A stretch of 64,000 bases of DNA from Sphingomonas donggukensis (lineage in GTDB: Bacteria > Pseudomonadota > Alphaproteobacteria > Sphingomonadales > Sphingomonadaceae): the NCBI RefSeq assembly GCF_023674425.1, contig NZ_CP098401.1, forward strand, positions 248,001 to 312,000. Reading direction: 5' to 3'. The notes under the pieces are model-generated. The model saw only the letters and a program-made list of their open reading frames with translations. It searched no databases and was not told the origin of the DNA. Below are positions 15,078 to 23,700 of this stretch, piece by piece (position 1 is the first letter of the stretch; every line of letters begins with the position of its first letter). A program made the position numbers and the translations under genes.

Positions 15078-15683
15078 TCAGGCAGCGATTGCGGGAGCGA
15101 CGTCGGCATGGATGCCGGCGGCAGCGAGCTTGGTGAGGCTGTCGGCATCGATGTCGATTTGCAGCGCGCCGAGCATGCGTCCGTCAATCACCAGAGGCAG
15201 CCCGAGCGGCCTGCACTCCCAGCCGAAGGCGAGGATTTGTTGCAGCCACCCGATCTCGGCGACGCCGGTGTAGGTGCGGATGCCGTGGTCGCGCGCGAAC
15301 CGGACGAGTCCGGTGACGAGCCGATCGCGTGCGAGGCGACGATCGACGGCGCGCTGCCCGCGCGACAGGCAAAAGCGCGTGATCTCGAATACGTCGGGGC
15401 CTTCGGGAGGCGGCTCATCGCAGAGCTGCGGATAGAGCGTGTTGAGAATACCAGGCCGCTCAGTCGGCAGCAGCCGAGTCGATGCCAGATGGCGGCGCTC
15501 GGTATCGGTCAGGATGAGATACGTCGCATGGCCGTCGTCGAACTGGTCGACCTCGAAGCGCCCGGCGAGGACCGGCACGTCCCAGCGCAACAGATCGACA
15601 AAGACTTGCTTCCGCGCCTCGAACATCGACCGGATCACGGCGCGTTCAGCGGCGCGATTTCGGTCATCGACAATCAACATCAT
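15078..15683 (-). CDS. LuxI-family acyl-homoserine-lactone synthase
   Basis: This 201-residue autoinducer synthase makes AHL from SAM and acyl-ACP. Conserved positions seen: Arg/Phe/Trp in ARKQVFVDLLRWDVP (near 25-38), EVDQFDDGHATYLI (near 45), RLLPTERPGILNTLYP (near 70-85) and the Glu-x-x-Arg in FEITRFCLS (near 102). The start MMLIV has CGGAGG eight nt upstream. It lies downstream of the luxR-type gene on the same strand. A CCCAT-N8-ATGGG dyad at 15738-15755 sits 55-72 nt ahead of the start, the usual place for a LuxR binding site. phyH and gntR genes follow closely. Confidence 0.93.
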   Translation of the reverse strand: MMLIVDDRNRAAERAVIRSMFEARKQVFVDLLRWDVPVLAGRFEVDQFDDGHATYLILTDTERRHLASTRLLPTERPGILNTLYPQLCDEPPPEGPDVFEITRFCLSRGQRAVDRRLARDRLVTGLVRFARDHGIRTYTGVAEIGWLQQILAFGWECRPLGLPLVIDGRMLGALQIDIDADSLTKLAAAGIHADVAPAIAA

Positions 15684-15737
15684 GAAAAGCCTCCGAAAAA
15701 AGAGAGGCCGTCCATGTGTCAGGCGTTCGCGCTCACG

Positions 15738-15755
15738 CCCATAACAAGAAATGGG
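15738..15755. promoter_or_regulatory. candidate lux box upstream of luxI
   Basis: An 18-bp interrupted dyad, CCCATAACAAGAAATGGG, lies just after the luxR-type stop and 55-72 nt before the luxI start. Spacing and length fit a LuxR-type operator, but the half-sites do not match the classical consensus, so the call rests on position and symmetry only. Confidence 0.4.
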
Positions 15756-15759
15756 GGTG

Positions 15760-16530
15760 TCAGCTCACCAGCACGTCGGCGAAACTGAGCGCGCCATCGT
15801 AAAGCGCGCGCACCGGCAGGACGGAGCGGGCCGCCGCATTATAGCGCTCGCGGGCGTTGCGCAGGTGCTCGACGACGGTGTTGTGGCTGAGGCCCAGGAT
15901 CTGCGCGATCTCGCCGTCGGTCTTGCCGCGGCCGACATACATGATGCATTCGAGCTGGCGCGTCGTCAGCTTCTGGCTAGCGTGGCACGGGCGGACCGCC
16001 ATCAATCGCCGGCTGGACTCAAAGGCGAACTGGCCGGCAAGCTGGGCGACCGGAATGGCCTGCGGGTCGATGTCGTCGTTCGCCGCCGATGCAAAGCTGG
16101 TCGAGCCGAGCAGCTCCCCCGGCACATGCGCGGGCACGGTGATTCCGTCGCCCAGACCCTGGGCGGTCGCCAGCGCCAGCACTTCGCGGTCCTGCGCGTT
16201 CAGCGGAATCATGGCGCCGACATCGTGCCAGCGAAAGGCGGTCAGCGTCGTGTGGCTGGCGCGATGCACCGGATCGGTCGGACCCAAACCGCGGCGATCG
16301 AAGAACTCCTGCCATTGGTCGGGGTAGTTATGCAGGCGGAACCCGCGCGCGGCCTTCCCGCCGAAATCGACATGCTGGACCATCGCGAAATAGCGAAAAC
16401 GCAACCGCGCCGACACATCGGTCAGCACCAGCGCAAGCTCGGCAAGCGTGGCGGCGCTTTGGAAGGCGCACAGGATTCCCGGGACGGCGGCGAGCGTCGT
16501 CATGTCTTCGTCGCGAACAGGGATCGCCAC
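15760..16530 (-). CDS. LuxR-type autoinducer-binding regulator
   Basis: A 256-residue protein (247 if the ATG at 16503 is used). The N-terminal autoinducer-binding domain covers about 20-165, with Tyr/Trp/Asp-type positions in YFAMVQHVDF, NYPDQWQEFF and GLGPTDPVHRAS. The C-terminal GerE/LuxR helix-turn-helix is KLTTRQLECIMYVGRGKTDG followed by EIAQILGLSHNTVVEHLRNA. It likely binds the AHL made by the next gene and acts on the dyad at 15738-15755. A second luxR-type gene is divergent at 16631; an inverted repeat CTGTCGC/GCGACAG (16552-16585) lies between them. Confidence 0.92.
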   Translation of the reverse strand: MAIPVRDEDMTTLAAVPGILCAFQSAATLAELALVLTDVSARLRFRYFAMVQHVDFGGKAARGFRLHNYPDQWQEFFDRRGLGPTDPVHRASHTTLTAFRWHDVGAMIPLNAQDREVLALATAQGLGDGITVPAHVPGELLGSTSFASAANDDIDPQAIPVAQLAGQFAFESSRRLMAVRPCHASQKLTTRQLECIMYVGRGKTDGEIAQILGLSHNTVVEHLRNARERYNAAARSVLPVRALYDGALSFADVLVS

Positions 16531-16630
16531 CGCGTATCAAGACGGCCGCGCCTGTCGCCCTTGCGTTCAAGCCAGGGAGCGACAGCTTCTCACGGCGGCA
16601 CCCCCAGACGATGGACCTGACGGACGATCA

Positions 16631-17512
16631 ATGTCCGCTTCATGCGGAAATTATAGCCACTTCATTGGAAATAAACAAAATATATTCAGAAAATCTCGCG
16701 AAGAGTTTGCGCGAGATTGGATCGACCATTTGCAGCGGCGTGAGTCCGTCGACGTTCCATCGAAAATCAGCCAGTCAACGGCGGTGCCGGATGTCGTCGC
16801 CGGCTTACGGCAAAGCCTGGCCGGGATCGGCGGAACCGACGATGCTGGACGCCTGCTGATCGCTGCCGCCGCGGCGCTCGGCTTCGACTATCTCGCGCTC
16901 GCAGAACACGGCGATCTTTCCGACACGCAGCGCTCGCTTGCATTGATATCCAATTATCCGGCGAGCTGGCAGAAGGTGTTCGTTACGCGCCGGCTCGACC
17001 GCATCGATCCTGTCCAGCAAGCCTGCCAGACCCAAGTTTCGGGTTTCTGCTGGTCGGCGCTGAACACGCTTATTGCGCTGCGACCAGAACAGTCGGCGTT
17101 GCTGAGCGAAAGCCGGCACTATGGGCTGGGAGCAGGCTTCACCGTGCCGCTTCACTTGCCCGGCGCCCGGGCCGCCTCCTGCTCCTTCGCGGTCCGTGCG
17201 GGCGCCGTCCTTCCGCGGGAAAGTTTGTGGGCGGCGGATCTCGTCGCCCGGATGATCTTCGACCACTTGCGCGCGGCAGCGACACCGACGAGGCCGACGC
17301 GGCTGTCGCCGCGGCAGCGCGCCTGTGTCGCACTGATGGCGGCCGGACTGACCGATCGCGGCATCGCGCGCCGGCTCTCGCTCAGCGAGGAGACGGTGAC
17401 GAAATATTTGAACGCCGCACGGCGCCGTTATGGGCTCGCGCGACGGACGCAGCTGGTTGCAGCGGCGCTGCGCGATGGCGTGATCGGCTACGAGGATCTG
17501 GCGCTCGACTAG
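16631..17512 (+). CDS. second LuxR-type regulator, divergent
   Basis: About 293 residues from ATG 16631. The autoinducer-binding-like domain runs from about 55 (DVVAGLRQSLAGIGG, LGFDYLALAEHGD, NYPASWQKVFVTRRLDRIDP, GLGAGFTVPLHLPG). The C-terminal helix-turn-helix is RLSPRQRACVALMAAGLTDR followed by GIARRLSLSEETVTKYLNAA. The start is uncertain. The first 40 codons are AT-rich (16645-16700) and unlike the rest; they could instead be a promoter region, with translation starting at a later codon such as the GTG preceding PDVVAG. Paired divergent LuxR genes around one luxI suggest two receptors or one antagonist. Confidence 0.8.
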   Translation: MSASCGNYSHFIGNKQNIFRKSREEFARDWIDHLQRRESVDVPSKISQSTAVPDVVAGLRQSLAGIGGTDDAGRLLIAAAAALGFDYLALAEHGDLSDTQRSLALISNYPASWQKVFVTRRLDRIDPVQQACQTQVSGFCWSALNTLIALRPEQSALLSESRHYGLGAGFTVPLHLPGARAASCSFAVRAGAVLPRESLWAADLVARMIFDHLRAAATPTRPTRLSPRQRACVALMAAGLTDRGIARRLSLSEETVTKYLNAARRRYGLARRTQLVAAALRDGVIGYEDLALD

Positions 17513-17584
17513 CCCCTTAAGGGTAGATCGCAGCGCCGGTCGCCGTGCGCTACCTTCCAGCCCAGCAGTTTAGGGGGGCGCGGC

Positions 17585-18357
17585 ATGGTGAGGGCCAGCG
17601 CGCCGCACGCTGCCTGGCGGCGCGGCGCGCATTATGATTTTTGCTGGCGGCCGAGCGGCCGATGTTCGCATGGGAGTGGCTGCGGCGGACTCCGGCATAT
17701 CGGCACAGCTGGGCGAGAACCCGCGGCAGTGGGTTGGTCGCGCAGGCTCGTGCCGCGCACGCGTTCGGACTCGTCGCACTTGCGCCGCCGACGCTGGCTG
17801 CCACCGAGGCGAGGCCGATATGGCTGGCGCGACACGATCCCCAGGTGTTGCGGGCGCACGTGTTGAGCGAAGCAGCCGTCGCACAGGAACTGCTCGATAT
17901 ACGACGGCTCGCCGTCAGTGCCGCAATCGGGTTCGATGAGGATGATGCCGAGCATTGGCGCCTCGTCGTCGCCGGCCACGCGATCCGGATCGACGTCCAC
18001 GACGGCACATTGCTGGGTGGCCCGACCCTGCTGCGGTTCGAGCTGCAAGGACTGGCCGCGGTGCGGCCGAAGCTCCCCCCGCTCGATCTGCTGGTGCGCG
18101 GCGCATTGGGGTTGCGACCGCGACCGACACCACCGCGTGAAGGGCGTGCAGCCCGGTGGATCGATGAACTGCGGACGGCCGATGCGCTCGATGACGGCGC
18201 CACTCAGCACGAAATCGCCCGCGCGTTGTTCGAGGCGTCCGTACCGGCTTCCGGGTGGCGCACGGAAGGCGAGAGCTATCGGCTCAGGGTCCAGCGGCTG
18301 GTCCGCGCGGCGCGCGCGCGACTGCGCAACCCGCTGGACCGGGCCTGGTTTCGCTAG
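17585..18357 (+). pseudogene. DUF2285 protein (DUF6499 N-terminus) with apparent frameshift
   Basis: The long frame (17641-18357) encodes FAWEWLRRTPAYRHSW near its start and a C-terminal DUF2285-like part (DDAEHWRLVVAGHAIRIDVH, GATQHEIARALFE, ESYRLRVQRLVRAAR). The family N-terminus should precede FAWEWLRR. It is found in another frame from ATG 17585 (APHAAWRRGAHYDF). Adding one T to the T5 run at 17638-17642 joins the two as HYDFLLAAERPMFAWEW, the expected pattern. So either the gene is broken, the assembly lost one T, or translation shifts at the T-run. The protein is a mobile-element regulator family, found here beside the DUF2493 and Toprim genes. Confidence 0.75.
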
Positions 18358-18405
18358 ACGAGCACGCTTGGAGCACAGGCACTCGGTCGGCAGGTGGGGC
18401 GGCGC

Positions 18406-19329
18406 TCACGCGCCGCCCTTGCGGAAGTCGAATAGCGGAATGCCGAGCTTGCGGGATTTGTCGGCGAGATTGTCCTGGATGCCGGTGCCCGGAAACACGA
18501 TGACCCCGATCGGCAGTATGTCGAGCATCGCGTCGTTGCGCTTGAAGGGCGCGGCTTTGCGGTGCTTCGTCCAGTCCGGCTTGAATGCGATCTGGATCAC
18601 CTTGCGATTGTCGGCCCAGCAGCTGGCAATGCGCTCGGCGCCCCGGGTCGATCCGCCGTGGAGCAGCACCATGCCGGGATGCTTGGCGTTCACCCGGTCG
18701 AGCGCCGACCAGATGCCATCGACATCGTTGCACTCGAGACCGCCGGTGAAGGCCACCTTGGGCCCAGGCGGGAGCAAGGTTTCGGTCTCGGCCCTGCGTC
18801 GCGCGGCGAGAAAGTCGCGGCTGTCGATCATGGCCGCGGTCATCGTGCGTCGGCTGACCTGCGACCCGTGGCGGGCGAACCATGGCGAGCCGACATGGGT
18901 GCGATAGAGATCGCTCGCTGTGTCGCGCATCAGCTCGAAGGCGTCGCGGCGCTCCAGGCAATGGATGCCCTCGGCGATGGCGCGTTCGAGTTCAACCGAG
19001 CGGACCTCCGAACCGTCCTGCTCGCGCTGCATGCGCTGTTGCGCCTGCTCGTTGTCGTCGAGTTCGCGTTCGATGCGGTCGGCGGCGCGCTGGAAGAGAT
19101 TGACCTGGCCCCAGAGCACAGCTTCGAGATCGGGTTCGAGTCGGGTGTCCTGAAGCATCACGACCAGCGCATCGAACAGGTCGGCTAGGCCGCCGGTGAC
19201 GAGACGGCTCTCGGGGAGCGGGCGGGGATCGGGCTCGTCCTGGAAGGGGCGGTAGCCATAGAGCTGAAGCTCGTGGAGCAGTTCGCCGGTCGCGCTGGTC
19301 TCGGCCGGTTCGGTAGGATCAGTCGTCAT
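18406..19329 (-). CDS. DUF2493 (SLOG-like) domain protein
   Basis: This 307-residue protein has a helical N-terminal half with glutamine/arginine-rich coiled-coil character (ADRIERELDDNEQAQQRMQR near 85). A C-terminal Rossmann-like DUF2493 domain follows: KVAFTGGLECNDVDGIWSAL (near 195), VLLHGGSTRGAERIASCWA, and DWTKHRK..PFKRNDAML...PIGVIVFPGTG. The GGSTRGAE loop is the nucleotide-binding signature of SLOG-type folds. The role on mobile elements is unknown. ATG 19329 has AGGAGG seven nt upstream; the in-frame extension upstream to 19611 is the structured leader (19435-19530), not protein. It follows the Toprim and strawberry-notch genes on the same strand. Confidence 0.88.
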   Translation of the reverse strand: MTTDPTEPAETSATGELLHELQLYGYRPFQDEPDPRPLPESRLVTGGLADLFDALVVMLQDTRLEPDLEAVLWGQVNLFQRAADRIERELDDNEQAQQRMQREQDGSEVRSVELERAIAEGIHCLERRDAFELMRDTASDLYRTHVGSPWFARHGSQVSRRTMTAAMIDSRDFLAARRRAETETLLPPGPKVAFTGGLECNDVDGIWSALDRVNAKHPGMVLLHGGSTRGAERIASCWADNRKVIQIAFKPDWTKHRKAAPFKRNDAMLDILPIGVIVFPGTGIQDNLADKSRKLGIPLFDFRKGGA

Positions 19330-19434
19330 CGTCGCCTCCTGACTGGGGCCGCGCCTCTCGCGGCCTTCACGGGCGACGACGAGCGGGACCGGGTCGGGCT
19401 TGCACCGCGCCGCTATTCGAGCGCGGCCGGAGCG

Positions 19435-19530
19435 GCAGCGGAGGACGGCGAAGGCCGGCTCTTTTGCTTCGCGATGCAAAGGCGGCGTCAGCCGACGGCG
19501 GAAAAGAGTCGGCCGCAGCCGTTGTTGGCC
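19435..19530. repeat. structured leader element, copy B (hairpin 19457-19510)
   Basis: Homologous to 3359-3458. The loop shares TTCGCGATGCAAAGGCG. The outer stem is GGCTCTTTT (19457-19465) with AAAAGAGTC (19502-19510), where copy A has GACTTTCTT/AAGAAAGTC. Several stem positions differ between copies while pairing is kept. The inner stem is CGGC-GTCA-GCCG. It lies about 105 nt upstream of the DUF2493 start on the minus strand, matching the location of copy A upstream of DUF736. Confidence 0.7.
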
Positions 19531-19631
19531 CGAACCGGTTCCGGTTCGATCGCCCTCTTGGGAAGGCCGAAGGCGCCGCGCCAGGGCAGGCGGCATGACG
19601 GCGATGATCATCTCCAGCCGGTCGTGGACGG

Positions 19632-20705
19632 TCAGCCCGGGTCGCGACCCTTCACGCAGAGAAAACGCGCTGTGTCCTCCGGTGCGAGCTGGCCCCGCAC
19701 ACCCTCGGCGAGTGCGTCACGGCCAAGCTGGCGCAGATCGTCGTTGAAGTCGCCGAGGACGGCCACGATGGTCGGCGCCTCGATCCCGATCGCGTGTGCT
19801 CGTGACCTCAGGGTCGCCACCGCCGCGTGCCCGGCCTGATCGTCGTCACGCGCCAGATAGAGTCGACGCAACCCTGCGAACAGCGCGAGCGCGGCGAGGT
19901 GGTTGGCCGAAAGGGCAGCGACCATCGGCATCGTCGGGAGGATCTGGCGGAGCGAGAGGATCGTTTCGATGCCCTCGCCTGCGATCATCACCGCATCGGG
20001 GCGTCCAAACCATACGCCGTTGCCGAGCAGGTCGCCCATCGCACGGCGTGGCGTGGCGATCGGCGCCTTGCCGGAGCCGGCTGGGTCGAGCCAGGTGCGC
20101 TGGATGCCGGTCAAGGTGCCGGCATGATCCCGGGTCGCGGCGACCAGCGCCGGCCATGCTTCGCGCGTGCCCGGGGCGTCGTCCTGGTTCGGTCGATACC
20201 AGCAGCGGGGATGGAAGCGCAGCGATCCGTAATTGGCCACGTCGGCCAGTCCCCGATCATGGAGGTACGCCTCGGCGAGGGTGCCGCGGATCGGCTTTGC
20301 GATTGCCCAGAGCCGTCGGGCGGCTTCGGGTGAACCCCGTGGCGCGGGATCACGCAACGTCAGGTCGCCCGGCTCGGGCTGCGGCAACGACAGGAACGTG
20401 CGGGCTTCGGCGAGGGTCTCGCGCAGGCTTGTACAGCGGCGGCTTGCAGCGATCAGATCGAGCAGGTCACCATGCTCGCCGGTCGCGGCGTCCGACCATT
20501 TGCCGGCGGCGCCCTTGCCGTGATCGGCACCCGATAGCCGGACGAACAGCGAGCGCCCAGGCGAATCCGCGACGTCGCCCACGAGCCAATATCGGCCTTC
20601 GCGGCGCCCGCTCGGGAGATAATGGCGGCACGCCGCCTCGGCGTTGCGCGCGAGACGGTGGGCGAGCTCGGCGGCGGCGCTCCGCATGACGTCAGGCCGC
20701 GACAC
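19632..20705 (-). CDS. Toprim-domain primase-like protein
   Basis: This 357-residue protein has an N-terminal DUF7146-like region (ACRHYLPSGRREGRYWLVGD, GKWSDAATGEHGDLLDLIAA). A Toprim domain follows (about 220-320): VMIAGEGIETILSLRQILP supplies the catalytic Glu, and LYLARDDDQAGHAAV the DxD. Toprim proteins of this layout on plasmids and ICEs are primase- or helicase-associated. No zinc finger or helicase domain is present. Its first 14 nt overlap the end of the strawberry-notch gene upstream, so the two are coupled. DUF2493 follows after about 300 nt containing structured element B. Confidence 0.88.
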   Translation of the reverse strand: MSRPDVMRSAAAELAHRLARNAEAACRHYLPSGRREGRYWLVGDVADSPGRSLFVRLSGADHGKGAAGKWSDAATGEHGDLLDLIAASRRCTSLRETLAEARTFLSLPQPEPGDLTLRDPAPRGSPEAARRLWAIAKPIRGTLAEAYLHDRGLADVANYGSLRFHPRCWYRPNQDDAPGTREAWPALVAATRDHAGTLTGIQRTWLDPAGSGKAPIATPRRAMGDLLGNGVWFGRPDAVMIAGEGIETILSLRQILPTMPMVAALSANHLAALALFAGLRRLYLARDDDQAGHAAVATLRSRAHAIGIEAPTIVAVLGDFNDDLRQLGRDALAEGVRGQLAPEDTARFLCVKGRDPG

Positions 20706-23700
20706 GGTCGACTACACGGACGATCGGGTAGTGCGCAAGGACGCGCGCAAGCGTCGCTGGGCCGTCTGCCCCGACCGGCACGAACGCGCGAAGTTTCCAC
20801 GCGATGATTTCGGTGATGAGACCGTCGGCCTTCAGCCGCTCGACCATCGCGTCGCCGAAGCCCGTCAGTTCGACGCGCTGGCTGCCCATCACGAGCGACC
20901 GCCGGATGGTCATTCCCTGTTCGAGCTGCAGCACCCCGTTGCGGTCGAATACCGTTTCCCAGGCATCGGCGGTCGCGATTGCGGGCGCGGGCTCGCCGAG
21001 CGCCTGCGCCACCCAGTCGGCACTGACGCGCCGCCCGATGATGCGCGCGCCATCGTCGGTCTGCAGCCGATAGACGCGGCAACCGTCCTGCGGGAGGCGC
21101 CGCCAGATCGGCAGCAAGAGCCCGGTCACGATCCAGAAGCGGCTCTCGACGAACGGCGGCAAGGCCGCGACCTCGGTAGTCCAGGCGGCGGCGAAGGCGG
21201 CGCCATCCACGTCTTGCCAAAGCGAACCGTCTAGCGCGCTTGCCGCCATGTTCCGGCGATCGGTCGGCCGTACGAGCCGCACGCGCTTCTCGACCGTTCC
21301 GTCGTCCAACGTCACGCTCGCCGCACCGACCTGGACGGCCGCGTGCCCCGATTGGGCGTTGACCAGCAGGCGTCCGTTCTTCGCACCGGCGAGATCGAGC
21401 GCGTCGTCAAGCGGATATGGCTCGATCCGATCGAGTCGGTTGATCTCGAGCGCGAACGTCTCTGCACCTGTGCCGGGATGGGTGTAGACCGCGCGCCGGT
21501 CGATGATCGTCATCGATTCCGCGCGCAGCGTCTCGAGGCCGATATCGTAGGTGCCAGCGGCGACAGCGTTTTCGACCCGCGCGTTCAGGAGTCCGTCGAA
21601 CACGTCGAACAACAGGTTCTGCAAAGCGATCGGGAGCGCCAGGACCCGGTTCAGGAACTGGGTAATCGGTGGCAGGTCTTCCTTTACCGCGCCGTCGCGG
21701 GTCAGGAGCGCCAGCCCGGTCGCGTCCTCGAACCGCCCGAGCGAGCAACTCTCGACCTTGCCGGCGATCAGCAACATGTAGAGCTGGCGGAGAGCTGCGC
21801 GGGCATAATCGCTTTCGAGATTGTCCGAAGCGCGGAACAGGCCCTGCCCGCCGGTCTGCCGCTGGCCGCGGGTAATTGCACCCAGCGTGTCGAGCCGCCT
21901 GGCGATGGTCGACAGGAAGCGCTTTTCGCCGCGCACGTTGGTGGCGATCGGCCGGAACACCGGCGGCTGCGCCTGGTGTGTGCGGTTGGTGCGCCCGAGG
22001 CCCTGGATCGCCGCATCGGCCTTCCAGCCCGCTTCGAGCAGATAATGGACACGCAGCCGCGTGTTCCTGGCGCTCAAGTCGGCGTGGTAACTGCGGCCAG
22101 TCCCGCCTGCCTCGGAGAAGATCAGGATGCGCTTGGCGTCGTCCTGGAAAGCGGCGGTCTCGGCCAGGTTGGAGCCAGCCGGGCGGGTCTCGACCGCGAG
22201 CCGATCGATGTCGGTGCTGCCGCGTCTGCGGACGATGCGGCGGGTTCGCCCGGTCACCTCGGCGACCTCGTCGGTCCCGAAGCGCTGGACGATCTGGTCG
22301 AGCGCGCCGGCGACCGGCGGGAGCGCGGCGAGGCGTTCGATCAGCCGGTCGCGACGGTCGACCGCGTCCCGGCAGAGCAGCGGATGGCCGTCCTGATAGA
22401 CGGGTCGCGAGGCGAGGTTGCCGTCGCCATCGGTGAACGGCTCGTAGAGCTGCACGGGAAACGCGTGCGCGAGATAGTCGAGGACATATTCGCGCGGGGT
22501 GATGTCGATCTGGACGTCGCACCAATCTTCGGCCGGGATCGCGGCGATGCGGCGCGTCATCAGCGCCTCGCCGGTCGAGACAATCTGAACGACGCACGCA
22601 TGTCCCGCGGCCAGGTCCTCGTCGATCCGCGCGATCAGCGTAGGCGTCTTCATCGAGGTCAGCAGATGGCCGAAGAAGCGCTGCTTGGAGCTTTCGAACG
22701 CCGAGCGAGCCGCCGACTTGGCCTGAGCGTTGAGCGTCGCCGATCCTTCGGCGCTTGCCGAGGTGACGCCTGCGGCTTCCAGTGCGGCGTCGAGGTTGTG
22801 ATGGATGATCTGGAACGCACCGGCATACGCGTCGTAGATGCGCGTCTGCTCGGGCGTCAGCGCGTGCTCGACGATTTCATATTCGATACCGTCGTAGGAC
22901 AGCGACCGTGCGGTATAGAGGCCGAGGGCGCGCAGGTCGCGCGCCAGCACTTCCATCGCCGCCACGCCGCCGGTTTCGATCGCGGCCACGAACTCGGCGC
23001 GGGTGACGAAAGGAAAGTCCTCGCCGCCCCACAGGCCGAGACGCTGGGCATAGGCAAGGTTGTGAACGGTCGTGGCGCCGGTCGCCGAGACGTACAGCAC
23101 CCGCGCCTGCGGCAGCGCGTGCTGCAGTGAGAGGCCCGCGCGGCCCTGCTGCGACGGCTTGGTATCGCCGCGCTCGCTCCGGACACCGGCGGCGTTCTGC
23201 ATGGCGTGGCTCTCGTCGAACACGATCACTCCGTCGAAACCGCTGCCCAACCAGTCGACGATCTGCGTGACACGCGAAACCTTCTCGTCACGCGCGTCGG
23301 AGCGTAGCGTGGCATAGGTCGCAAATAGGATGCCTTCCGGAAGCGTGATCGGCTTGCCCTGGCGGAATCGCGACAGTGGCTGGATCAGCAGGCGCTCCTG
23401 CCCGAGTGCCGCCCAATCACGCTGGGCGTCTTCGATGAGTGTGTCAGACTTCGAGATCCAGAGCGCGCGCCGGCGCCCCTTGAGCCAGTTGTCGAGGATC
23501 ACGGCGGCGACCTGACGACCCTTTCCCGCGCCGGTGCCGTCGCCGAGCATGAAACCGCGGCGGAAGCGGACGGCACCATCGGCGTCCTCGGCTGCTGCCG
23601 CGATCGTGGCGAAAGTCTCGTCGACCTGCCACGCGCCAGCGAGTTCGGCGGAATGCGCCTCGCCGGCGAGAACGAGCGTCTCGAGCTGGGCGTCTGACAG

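Noticed and set aside
16663-16690. TTGGAA...TATATT promoter between the luxR genes
   Set aside because: The two hexamers are only 10 nt apart, too close for a sigma-70 promoter.
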